Assembly (NCBI GenBank): GCA_014239625.1 | Contig: JAAZYN010000065.1 | Span: forward strand, 1-11,017 | Direction of reading: 5' to 3' | DNA length: 11,017 nucleotides | Source: Myxococcales bacterium | GTDB lineage: Bacteria; Myxococcota_A; UBA9042; PHBI01; JAAZYN01 | In this document: positions 1 through 6,972 of the stretch, piece after piece | Position numbering within the stretch: position 1 is the first letter of the stretch | Layout: every line of letters starts with the position of its first letter | Program-made: the position numbers and the translations under genes | Notes under the pieces: generated by a model | Database searches by the model: none | Told to the model about the DNA's origin: nothing | Seen by the model: only the letters and a program-made list of their open reading frames with translations

Positions 1-1171
1 CGGGATCGGCCATAAATCCTTGCGTCGTGGCGATTTCGAGCGCGGCAATATCGCCCGTCAGCCATGTCCGTATCAATCGCGACCGATCGCCGCGTTCGGC
101 GTCCCACGCGCGGATGGTCCCCTCGAGCAGCTCCCGGTCTCCATCGGGCGCGATGAAGCCCATCGTCTCCACCCCCTGAACCACCAGCTCGTCGTTACGC
201 CCCATAAGCCCGCTGAGGATCGACAGCATCCCCTTGACCAGGTTGTCAGCGACCTCGGAGGCCGCGCCGAAGTCCAGGACGACGATCCGGGGCTGTCCCT
301 CGGGGCCGCGCTGGACGAAGAAGTTCCCTGGGTGGGGGTCCGCATGGAAGAAGCGGTCGTAAAACAGCTGCTTGTAAAACATCGTGACCAGCTTGGTGGC
401 CACCGCGTCGGGCTCGAGCCCCATCGCGACGAGCGCGTCCGTGCGCGAGATCTTGACCCCCTCCATAAACGTCATGGTGAGGACGCGGTCTGAGGAGAGG
501 TCGGCGTAGGTCGCCGGGAACAAGACGTCCGGATCGTCGTCGAAGTTGGCCGACATGCGGTTCAAGCAGCGGGCCTCGTTCAGCAGGTCCGTCTCCCGCT
601 CCAGCATGTCGGTCAGCTGCTCGTGCACGCGTTCCATCTGGCCGATGGGGATGAACCAACGATACACCTTGAGGGCCCACCAGAGGACTTTGAGGTCGAT
701 CCGGATGACCGTCGCTATGTCTGGGTACAGCACCTTCACCGCGACCTTGTCGCCATCTCTGGTGAAGGCGCGGTGGACCTGCCCCAGTGACGCTGCGGCG
801 ATGGGCTGCTCGTCGAACCTCTCGAAGAGCTCCTCCGGTAGACTCCCCAGTGAGCCCTGAACCGTCCGGGCGATGCTCTTGTATGGCTGGGCAGGGACCT
901 CGTCTTGGAGCTTCTCGAGCTCCTTGCTGTAGGCGCGCGGTAGAAACGTTCCCATGATGGAAAGGACCTGGCCGAGCTTGATGTAGACCCCGCGCAGACG
1001 CACCATGCCCTTGTAGAGGCGCCGGGCGTTGGTCCGGTGGACGCGCTTCCAGCGGCGGTCGACCCAGCCGGGGTTCGCCAGCAGTTTGCGCAGACCCAGC
1101 TGGAATACATAGCTGATGAGGATCCGGCTGAACACGAACATCGCTCGGATCAAGCGTACGGCAGGCCACAT
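1..1171 (-). CDS. ABC1/UbiB (AarF) family atypical kinase, C-terminus cut by window edge
   Basis: This is an atypical protein-kinase-like ATPase of the UbiB/ABC1 family; characterised members (UbiB, Coq8) support ubiquinone synthesis or lipid handling at membranes. The 390 visible codons hold the family hallmarks in order: the KxGQ motif (K65, G67, Q68), the alanine-rich loop AAAS (125-128) that replaces the usual glycine-rich loop, VAVKV with the ATP-site lysine K146, the ExD motif (E193, D195), the catalytic HADPHPGN block (276-283) and DFG (300-302). The start at 1171 is chosen because a strong GAGGAGG lies 11 bases upstream; an ATG at 1181 sits directly against that site and opens only a 10-codon frame. 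Family members usually have roughly 430-560 residues, so the missing part should include the C-terminal segment and any membrane helices. The gene is divergent from the sigma factor. The family call is firm; a specific role in ubiquinone synthesis is not shown. Confidence 0.93.
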   Translation of the reverse strand, partial: MWPAVRLIRAMFVFSRILISYVFQLGLRKLLANPGWVDRRWKRVHRTNARRLYKGMVRLRGVYIKLGQVLSIMGTFLPRAYSKELEKLQDEVPAQPYKSIARTVQGSLGSLPEELFERFDEQPIAAASLGQVHRAFTRDGDKVAVKVLYPDIATVIRIDLKVLWWALKVYRWFIPIGQMERVHEQLTDMLERETDLLNEARCLNRMSANFDDDPDVLFPATYADLSSDRVLTMTFMEGVKISRTDALVAMGLEPDAVATKLVTMFYKQLFYDRFFHADPHPGNFFVQRGPEGQPRIVVLDFGAASEVADNLVKGMLSILSGLMGRNDELVVQGVETMGFIAPDGDRELLEGTIRAWDAERGDRSRLIRTWLTGDIAALEIATTQGFMADP

Positions 1172-1269
1172 CGCGTCAACATCCTCCTCGTGTCTCGTGT
1201 GGTAAATTCCAACGTGACATTCAGGGCTTTGGGGCGCCAGAGCCGTGGCGCTCCGACTTGGATCGACCC

Positions 1270-1294
1270 GCGCCGAGGGCGCCTGATCTGCGCC
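1270..1294. repeat. Three-armed inverted repeat allowing two exclusive hairpins
   Basis: GCGCC (1270-1274), GGCGC (1278-1282) and GCGCC (1290-1294) lie in a row. The middle arm can pair with either neighbour, giving loops of 3 or 7 bases. The stems are only 5 bp, and such GC-rich words are not rare in this DNA, so function is uncertain. Confidence 0.35.
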
Positions 1295-1373
1295 AGGACG
1301 ACCTCGATGATGCCATGGAACCCACCCATCAGGCCACGTTTCGCTGCTCCAAGGTGCGCGGGCTTGTAACGCC

Positions 1374-1391
1374 GGGCACGGGCCCGTGCCC
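1374..1391. repeat. Perfect 18-bp palindrome upstream of the sigma factor gene
   Basis: GGGCACGGGCCCGTGCCC reads the same on both strands over all 18 bases. Its centre lies about 90 bases before the sigma factor start. The right arm (GTGCC, 1386-1390) could instead pair with GGCAC at 1397-1401 across six bases. The T-run at 1418-1425 is too far from either stem for a normal intrinsic terminator. It may be a dimeric regulator site or an RNA structure in the leader; the sequence does not decide between these. Confidence 0.5.
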
Positions 1392-1463
1392 CCAACGGCA
1401 CCGCTGCAGACGGGGAGTTTTTTTTCTCTTTCTTGTTCACACTTGGCGTCGTCGCGACCGCAT

Positions 1464-1470
1464 GGGGGGA
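1464..1470 (+). promoter_or_regulatory. Ribosome binding site deciding the sigma factor start
   Basis: A GGGGGGA run ends two bases before the ATG at 1473, so its core G's sit close to the start. It is the only purine-rich, anti-SD-like stretch near the candidate starts and favours 1473 over an in-frame ATG at 1386, which lies inside the 18-bp palindrome and would add 29 residues with no family match. The spacing is shorter than ideal. Confidence 0.4.
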
Positions 1471-1472
1471 CG

Positions 1473-2099
1473 ATGGAAAAGCACATACAAGCGGCCATCG
1501 CGGCTGGGTCATTTCGCGAAGCTCTCACGCTCATCGCCGGGGCGTATTCGGGGTCCCTTCTGCGGTTCTGTTATGGGCTGGTGGGCTCCGAGAGCGAGGC
1601 CGAGGAGCTCCTGCAGGACACCCTCACCCAGACGTTTCAGGCGCTGCAGCGCTTCAGCGAAGCCTCCAGCGTGCGCAGCTGGGTGTTCGGAATCGCCCGC
1701 AACATCTGCGCCTCGCACTTGCGGCGCCGAGACCGGCGCGCGCGGATCTGGGCGCGGTTCAGCCGCGGTGACCAGGTCGCTGTGCTGCCCGATCCGCTGC
1801 CTCATGATGCCGCCCAGCGCAATCAGGAGCGCCGCCTGCTGATGGCGGGGCTGACGGCCCTCAAACCGGCACACCGGGAGGCGGTCTTGCTGCGCTATCA
1901 AGCGGGGCTCGAGGGGCCCGAGATCGCGAGCGCTCTCGGTATCCGTCCTGCGGCGGCTCGCAAACGCATCTCACTGGGCCTGGCACATCTCCGGCGGCAG
2001 CTCACACCGCTGCTCGCCGACGCCGCCTTGACGGCGACACCACGAACGACATCTACAGGAGCGTCCGACGATGGACCAAACACATTGCGCGCGGGTTAA
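1473..2099 (+). CDS. ECF (sigma-70 group 4) RNA polymerase sigma factor
   Basis: This is an extracytoplasmic-function sigma factor of 208 residues that would redirect RNA polymerase to a stress or envelope regulon. Region 2 spans about residues 20-90: a helix with AEELLQDTLTQTF (43-55) matches the core-binding AEDLxQEtF block, followed by the promoter-melting segment around VRSWVFGIARN (67-77). A basic linker leads to region 4 (about 125-178), with LKPAHREAVLLRY (130-142) and a helix-turn-helix where GPEIASALGI (148-157) precedes the recognition helix ARKRISLGLAHLRR (162-175). No extra C-terminal sensor domain is present; the last 30 residues are a Thr/Ala-rich tail. The final 29 bases overlap the next gene, which begins with an anti-sigma zinc-finger motif, so this is a sigma/anti-sigma pair with likely translational coupling. 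Autoregulation is expected by analogy, but no ECF promoter is visible upstream. The subfamily is not assigned. Confidence 0.94.
   Translation: MEKHIQAAIAAGSFREALTLIAGAYSGSLLRFCYGLVGSESEAEELLQDTLTQTFQALQRFSEASSVRSWVFGIARNICASHLRRRDRRARIWARFSRGDQVAVLPDPLPHDAAQRNQERRLLMAGLTALKPAHREAVLLRYQAGLEGPEIASALGIRPAAARKRISLGLAHLRRQLTPLLADAALTATPRTTSTGASDDGPNTLRAG
2057..2061 (+). promoter_or_regulatory. Ribosome binding site inside the sigma factor gene for the anti-sigma gene
   Basis: AGGAG lies nine bases before the ATG at 2071, within the 3' end of the sigma factor frame. It fixes the start of the large protein upstream of its zinc-finger motif and makes the 29-base gene overlap believable. Confidence 0.7.
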
Positions 2100-5000
2100 A
2101 GCCCTGCTGACTGATGCCCCCGACCGCGGGACCACGCTGCCCAGCGAGCTGGCCAGTCATGCCGCGGCCTGCGACGTCTGCGGCTTGGAGCTGGCGGCGG
2201 CCGGACGGCTGGTGTCGCTGATAGCCGCCGTGGGCGATCACATCCAGCCCTCGTCGACCGCCGAACAGTTGACGGCCCGCGCCGTGCTGGCCGCGGCGCC
2301 AGGGGAGACCGAGCGCGCTTCGGCCCGGCCCTGGTTGTGGGGCGCCGTCGGCGCTCTGGCGGCCGCGGGCGTCGCGCTGGTGCTGGCCGACGCGGGCTCT
2401 TCCGACGCTCCCGGGACGCCGGACGAGAGCGCCTTGCAGGCCCGCGGCGCCGGCGGGTTGACGGATGAACCCGGCGGCTCGGGCGGGCCGGCTACAGCCG
2501 CCGCGGGTCGCGCACCGTCGCCCACTCAGCCCCTGCGGATCGTGCGCTGTCATCTGCTGGCGCTCGGTGAGGAGGCCCCCTGCGCGGTTACGGATCACAC
2601 CGTCAGGACGGGCGCCGCAGAGCGCGCTCGGCTTCAGCTCAGTGATGGGACCATGGTCACGCTCAATCATGGCTCGGAGCTGCAGCTAGGCGATGGGCCC
2701 CGCAGCGTGCGCCTGGAGGGCGGCGAGGCCTTTTTCGACGTGGTCCGTCAGGCGGGCCTCGAGCCATTGACGGTGGCGCTTCCTCGCGGCCACGTGGAGG
2801 TGATAGGGACCAAACTCACCATCAAGGCGCGCCCGAAGATGTCGGTGGTGGGGGTCCTCACAGGTGAGGTGAAGGTCCACAACGGGGGCGGGGTTCAGCC
2901 CGTGACCGCGGGCCAACAGGCCGTCGTCCTGGAGGAGGAGCCGCCGGTGCTCGGCCCGGCGCCCAATCTCGGGGTCGCCACCGACTGGGCGACGGACCGC
3001 CCGGTGGGGGGCCTGGTGGAGGACGGGGCGGCTGTGACCGGCTTCGGTGCGCTCAAGGCGCGCAAGCCGGGCGCCCGCAAAGACGCCCCGGAGCGGTCGC
3101 TGCGGCTGGCGGAGCACGCGGTGAAGGTCACGGTGCAGGGGCTCGTGGCGCGCACCGAGGTGACCGAGGTCTTCGCCAATGACACGGGCACGACCCTGGA
3201 GGGGATCTATTCCTTTCCGCTCCCGCCGGGCGCCCAGATCGCCGCGCTGGACCTGGAGGTCGAGGGCAAATGGGAACATGGCGCCATCGTCGACCGCGTT
3301 CGTGGTGACAAGATCTGGCGGGGGGTGATCCGAAACGCGCTGCCCAAGAAGAAACGCCGAGTGGTCCGAGAGGAGTGGATCTGGGTCCCGGGGCCATGGC
3401 GTGACCCGGCGCTGATGCAGTGGAAGCAGGGCAACCGCTTCGAGCTCAGGATCTTCCCGATCCCCGGTAACGGCTCTCGGCGTGTGCGCATCGCTTACAC
3501 TCAAAAGCTTCAGCGCGTTCCAGGCGGGCGCCGCTATGTGCTGCCGTTGGCGCCACACCCGAGCGGTCAGGCGCGCTCCGATCGCTTCGACGCGGAGGTG
3601 CGTGTGGGTGGCGGAAAGGTCGCGGAAGACGTGCGATTCGGTGGGTACGAGATGGCCCGGACGGAGGCCTCGGGGCGAGTCGTTGGGCGCTTCGCGGCGC
3701 GCGACTTCAAGCCGACTGGGTCGCTGGTGGTCGACATCGCCGATACGGCTCGGGAGGCGACGTCTGAGCTGTCCCACGTGAGCTTTCAGGACCCGACGGA
3801 CCTGACCGCGAACTACGCGATGCTCACCCTCCGGCCGAACCTCCCGAGCCTGACCGCTGGGGACGCCGCGATCCAGGCGGTGCTGGTGGTCGACCACAGC
3901 TACAGCGCTCAGGCTGCGCGGATAGCGCGCGCCGCAGAGCTGGTGGAGGGCACCGTATTGCGGCTGGGGCCGACCGCGCAGGTCCAGGTCCTGGCGTGCG
4001 CGACGCGGTGTGCCCCCGTGGTCGGGGGGACATGGTCCCAAGCGACGTCACAGACGGCGAAGTCGTTAGCGCGCGCTGTCGCTGCGCTGGAACCTATGGG
4101 CGCCTCTCGCCTGGACGCCGTGTTCGAAGCCGCGGCGGCGCGTTTCGACGAGGGCTCGGAGGCCCGTCGGCGGGTGATCTTCATCGGTGACGGCGTCCCA
4201 TCCATCGGCGAGGTGGAGCCAGCGCGCCTATCCGAGGCGGCCAAGGAGAGCCTCGGAGCGGCGCGTCTGACGACGGTGAGCCTCGGCGGCGAGGTGGACA
4301 CCGCCATGCTGACGGCCCTCGCTGAGGCCGGATCCGGAGCTTACGTTGCACATGGGCCAGGCGCGACCATGGCGTCGACGGCGTGGGAGGTCGCGATGCG
4401 CCAGCGTCAGGTCCCGCTGCGCGGGTTCGAGCTGGAGCTTCCCGCGGGAGTGCGGCAGGTCGTGGGTGCTCCGGCGCTCATCTGGCCCGGCCAGGAGGTG
4501 CTGGTGGCCGCGCGTCTGGACGGACCGGTGAGTGGCCAGGCGGTCCTCAAGGGGACGCTCGAGGGCGAGCCATGGCGGCGTGAGTACTACCTGGAGCTTC
4601 GTCCGTCGCCCCATGGCGGCAACGCGTTCGTGCCGCGGCTTTGGGCCGAGGCGCGGATCGCCGAGCTGCAACTTCGCGACGACGCCGCGGCGCGGGCCCA
4701 GGTCGTCGCGTTGTCGACGCGTCACCATGTCTTGAGCAGGCACACCAGCCTGATCGTCCTCGAGAGTCCGGCCATGGCGCGGGCGTTCAAGGTCTTCGAC
4801 ACGCGGCCGCCGGTGGACTGGACCGGCGACGAGGACATCGACGTGGTCTCCGAAGAGCCCACCAAGCTGTCCAGCATGGGGGCCACGGCGCGCAAGAAGA
4901 GCCGCCGCAGCGGTTTGCGCGACGATGATGCAAAGCTCGCGGGGCGGCCATCATTGAGGGTAACCCGGCCCCCGACGCGGGAATCGAAGGTGCGTTCACC

Positions 5001-5955
5001 GAGGCTGGGGCGGCTCTCGCGGCGCCGGGGGCGATGGGCCAAGCGCGTCTGGTACCGGACGGCCGCTGTTCGAGCGGCTGGGGGCATCAGCAGCTTCGAC
5101 CAACGCCGCCTGATGCAGCGCAAGAACGCGCTGCAGGGGCGACCGAACAGCCGTGACCGGACCCGGGCTCTGGTGCGCTGGCACGTCCGACTCGGCGACC
5201 TGCAGGCCGCGCGAACCCTGGCCGACGCCTGGCTCGCCAGGGATCGGATGGACATCGAGGCGCTGACCGAGCTGGCGGGCATCGCGGCCCTGGAAGGCAA
5301 GCTGGCGCGGAGCGAGGAGCTGCTGGCGAGCGCTCTGGACGTGGACCGAACCGCGGCCCCGGCTCATGATCGGATGCACGCCCTGTACCTGGCCAGCGGC
5401 GACACCGGGTTGGCCTGCGCTCAGGCCAGAGCGAGGGCTCTATTGCTGACCGGCCCGACCCCTCGGCAGGTGGCCGAGGCGGCGCGCTGTGGTGGCGCTG
5501 ACGAGCGGCCGCGCTTCATGGAACGTCTGGCCAAGCGGCGTGATCGCGACAAGGCCGACAAGCTGCTCGCGAGAGCGGACGGGTCCCCCCGAGTCCGTGG
5601 GAAGATCAAGCTCCAGGCGACCTGGCAGGGGGGCGGGCAGGTCGACCTGCTGGTGGTCACGCCGAGCGGCCGAGTCGTGAGCTGGCAGGGCGGCGACCGC
5701 CGAACGACAAGCGCGCTCAGCCAGAGCACCGGCGCCGAAGAGCTCGGCGTGCGGGGGCGTGAGCTGGGGCGTTACCGGATCTACGCCGTCCGGCGAGGTG
5801 GTGAGGGCCCTGCGGTGAATGGCTCGGTCCGGGTGAAGTCTTACGGCAGCGCGCGCCGGGCAGCCTTCGAGCTTCGTCCAGGCGAACGGGCGCGTCTCTT
5901 CGACGTGCGCATCGAGCGCAAATCGCGCATGAAGTTCTTCAACCGGCACCTTTGA
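2071..5955 (+). CDS. Giant membrane anti-sigma factor: zinc finger, TM, FecR, VIT, vWA, TPR, C-terminal beta domain
   Basis: This 1294-residue protein appears to join an anti-sigma factor and its sensor in one chain. Residues H30, C34 and C37 form the Hx3Cx2C zinc anti-sigma motif in the cytoplasmic part. One hydrophobic helix follows (about 88-106), flanked by an Arg-rich inner side, then an Ala/Gly/Pro-rich linker. A FecR-like domain spans about 170-287, including LSDGTMVTLNHGSEL and VIGTKLTI. A VIT domain spans about 344-495, with VFANDTGTTLEGIYSFPLPPGA as its clearest part. The vWA domain (601-770) has a MIDAS site D608-x-S610-x-S612, Ser679 in place of the usual Thr, and D707. The LSTRHHVLSRHTSLIVLE stretch (881-898) is typical after bacterial VIT-vWA pairs. 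An acidic-to-basic linker (about 905-996) leads to TPR-like helices (1032-1130) and a beta-rich end (1178-1285) resembling DUF2135/YfaP. It overlaps the ECF sigma gene by 29 bases. The domain calls are firm except the last two; the signal sensed is unknown. Confidence 0.92.
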   Translation: MDQTHCARVKALLTDAPDRGTTLPSELASHAAACDVCGLELAAAGRLVSLIAAVGDHIQPSSTAEQLTARAVLAAAPGETERASARPWLWGAVGALAAAGVALVLADAGSSDAPGTPDESALQARGAGGLTDEPGGSGGPATAAAGRAPSPTQPLRIVRCHLLALGEEAPCAVTDHTVRTGAAERARLQLSDGTMVTLNHGSELQLGDGPRSVRLEGGEAFFDVVRQAGLEPLTVALPRGHVEVIGTKLTIKARPKMSVVGVLTGEVKVHNGGGVQPVTAGQQAVVLEEEPPVLGPAPNLGVATDWATDRPVGGLVEDGAAVTGFGALKARKPGARKDAPERSLRLAEHAVKVTVQGLVARTEVTEVFANDTGTTLEGIYSFPLPPGAQIAALDLEVEGKWEHGAIVDRVRGDKIWRGVIRNALPKKKRRVVREEWIWVPGPWRDPALMQWKQGNRFELRIFPIPGNGSRRVRIAYTQKLQRVPGGRRYVLPLAPHPSGQARSDRFDAEVRVGGGKVAEDVRFGGYEMARTEASGRVVGRFAARDFKPTGSLVVDIADTAREATSELSHVSFQDPTDLTANYAMLTLRPNLPSLTAGDAAIQAVLVVDHSYSAQAARIARAAELVEGTVLRLGPTAQVQVLACATRCAPVVGGTWSQATSQTAKSLARAVAALEPMGASRLDAVFEAAAARFDEGSEARRRVIFIGDGVPSIGEVEPARLSEAAKESLGAARLTTVSLGGEVDTAMLTALAEAGSGAYVAHGPGATMASTAWEVAMRQRQVPLRGFELELPAGVRQVVGAPALIWPGQEVLVAARLDGPVSGQAVLKGTLEGEPWRREYYLELRPSPHGGNAFVPRLWAEARIAELQLRDDAAARAQVVALSTRHHVLSRHTSLIVLESPAMARAFKVFDTRPPVDWTGDEDIDVVSEEPTKLSSMGATARKKSRRSGLRDDDAKLAGRPSLRVTRPPTRESKVRSPRLGRLSRRRGRWAKRVWYRTAAVRAAGGISSFDQRRLMQRKNALQGRPNSRDRTRALVRWHVRLGDLQAARTLADAWLARDRMDIEALTELAGIAALEGKLARSEELLASALDVDRTAAPAHDRMHALYLASGDTGLACAQARARALLLTGPTPRQVAEAARCGGADERPRFMERLAKRRDRDKADKLLARADGSPRVRGKIKLQATWQGGGQVDLLVVTPSGRVVSWQGGDRRTTSALSQSTGAEELGVRGRELGRYRIYAVRRGGEGPAVNGSVRVKSYGSARRAAFELRPGERARLFDVRIERKSRMKFFNRHL

Positions 5956-6010
5956 ACGATGGAGCTGCTGAGGTCCGCGGTCAGGCGACGCGATGCGCGA
6001 GGGCGCAGCT

Positions 6011-6036
6011 GCTCATCACCTCTGGGTGATCCGAGC
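6011..6036. terminator. Possible bidirectional hairpin between convergent genes
   Basis: ATCACC (6015-6020) pairs with GGTGAT (6025-6030) across a TCTG loop. GCTC (6011-6014) and GAGC (6033-6036) extend the stem past a two-base bulge. It lies between the stop of the large anti-sigma gene (5955) and the stop of the ParA-family gene (6047), where a shared terminator would be expected. Neither side has a T-tract, so it is not a standard intrinsic terminator. A second weak stem, TGGGT/ACCCA (6041-6057), overlaps the ParA-family stop. Confidence 0.35.
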
Positions 6037-6046
6037 GGCCTGGGTG

Positions 6047-6904
6047 TCACCAACCCAGTCTGCCGCTCACCTCGTCCAGCAGCGCCTCGTAAGCCACGGC
6101 TCCGCGGCAGGAGTCGTCGAAGCGGCCCACCGGCTTTCCCGCGGCCTGGGCTTGGGCGAGCCGCGTGTTCACCGGGATGCGAGTGTCCAGCAAGGTCCTG
6201 CCGTACCGGGTCTGAAGCGCCGGCTCGACGCACTCGTTGACGGCCTTGTTGCGGCTGTCGTATCGGGTTCGAAGCACCCCCAGGATGCCGAGATCATGGC
6301 TCAGGGTGTCCGACAGGGTCTCGACGGTCTCGAAGATATCGTCGACCCCCTCGAGGGCGAGCACGCTCATGTCGCAGGGGACCAGCAGCCACTCCGAGGC
6401 CATCAGCGCGTTGATGGTCAGGTTGCCCAGGGTGGGCGGGCAATCGATGACGATGAGGTCATAGTGTGTCCTGGCCACCTTCAGGCATTTTCGGAGGAGG
6501 AACTCCTTGCCGATCTTTCCCGCCATGACGCCCTCGGCCTCCGACAACGCCTTGTCGCCGACGGTCAGGTGCAAGTTCGGCACGGTCGTGCGTACGGCGA
6601 TCTCCTGGACGTCTCGTCGGCGACCCAGCAGGACCTCCGACAGGGACCCCGAGGCCATCCCCCGCAGCTCGGCGGCGAGGGCGGTGGTGCAGTGGCCCTG
6701 TGCGTCTACATCGACGAGCAGGACGCTCCGGCCGCGCATGGCGAAGCCGGCCGCGAGGTTCACCGCGGTGGTGGTCTTGCCCACGCCCCCCTTGCGGGCG
6801 CAGACGCTGACTATTCGGGCGTTGCGATAGCCCTTCGCGAGGTTGGCGGGCCGGTCAACGCTTCCGACGATACGGCGCAGATGCTGCGACAGAATAGAGG
6901 CCAT
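6047..6904 (-). CDS. ParA/MinD-superfamily ATPase without a ParB partner
   Basis: This 285-residue cytoplasmic P-loop ATPase belongs to the ParA/Soj branch, whose members form ATP-dependent dimers that bind DNA or membranes to position cargo. The deviant Walker A motif is KGGVGKTT (38-45), with signature K38 and catalytic-loop K43. Walker A' follows as LLVDVDAQG (62-70, D67), and Walker B as LIVIDCPP (150-157, D154). The 30 residues before the P-loop lack an evident helix-turn-helix, so it looks like the small chromosomal ParA type rather than the large plasmid type. GGGGAGA at 6913-6919 is a good ribosome binding site for the start at 6904. The gene stands alone: it is convergent with the anti-sigma gene and divergent from the transpeptidase gene, and no ParB or parS-like repeat is in the window. 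Chromosome segregation, or positioning of a protein cluster, are both possible. Confidence 0.93.
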   Translation of the reverse strand: MASILSQHLRRIVGSVDRPANLAKGYRNARIVSVCARKGGVGKTTTAVNLAAGFAMRGRSVLLVDVDAQGHCTTALAAELRGMASGSLSEVLLGRRRDVQEIAVRTTVPNLHLTVGDKALSEAEGVMAGKIGKEFLLRKCLKVARTHYDLIVIDCPPTLGNLTINALMASEWLLVPCDMSVLALEGVDDIFETVETLSDTLSHDLGILGVLRTRYDSRNKAVNECVEPALQTRYGRTLLDTRIPVNTRLAQAQAAGKPVGRFDDSCRGAVAYEALLDEVSGRLGW

Positions 6905-6939
6905 AGCCGTGTTCTCCCCGAACCATGATGGATAGGGCG

Positions 6940-6967
6940 AAGATAACGCTGCGCGTCATGGCGTCAA
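6940..6967 (-). promoter_or_regulatory. Sigma-70-like promoter for the ParA-family gene
   Basis: On the minus strand, TTGACG (6967-6962, five of six matches to the -35 consensus) and TATCTT (6945-6940, four of six) are separated by 16 bases. Transcription would start near 6933, giving a leader of about 30 bases that includes the ribosome binding site at 6919-6913. A seven-base T-run covers the start of the -35 box and extends just upstream of it. This is the best promoter match in the window. Confidence 0.6.
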
Positions 6968-6972
6968 AAAAA

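Larger units (their letters stand above)
1172..1472. other. Divergent intergenic region with GC dyads and a T-run
   Basis: These 301 bases separate the UbiB-like gene and the sigma factor gene and should hold both promoters. I see no convincing sigma-70 or ECF promoter on either strand. The region carries a dyad GCGCCA-6-TGGCGC at 1234-1251, a three-armed GCGCC/GGCGC/GCGCC set at 1270-1294, a perfect 18-bp palindrome at 1374-1391 and an 8-T run at 1418-1425 inside a pyrimidine-rich stretch. Open frames crossing it resemble no family and are best read as chance frames in GC-rich DNA. Confidence 0.6.

Noticed and set aside
246..1169. A 307-codon minus-strand frame overlapping the UbiB-like gene
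   Set aside because: It is a different frame from the one carrying KxGQ, HADPHPGN and DFG, and its content is low-complexity Arg/Pro/Gly.
1365..1387. ECF-like promoter TGTAAC ... CGT upstream of the sigma gene
   Set aside because: The spacer is only 14 bases, shorter than the usual 16-17, and the -10 half is part of the palindrome. The match is too weak to list as a promoter.
1374..1425. Intrinsic terminator from the palindrome plus T-run
   Set aside because: The stem ends 26 bases or more before the T-run, whereas an intrinsic terminator needs the T-run directly after the stem.
1386..1472. Upstream in-frame start for the sigma factor at 1386
   Set aside because: It would add 29 residues with no sigma homology, starts inside the perfect palindrome and has no good ribosome binding site; 1473 fits the family length.
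2686..4041. A 451-codon open frame antisense to the sensor gene
   Set aside because: It lies wholly within the FecR-VIT-vWA coding part, shows no family features and has the His/Arg-rich look of a shadow frame.
5993..6928. A 311-codon plus-strand frame across the ParA-family gene
   Set aside because: It is antisense to the ParA-family frame with intact Walker motifs and has no recognisable features of its own.
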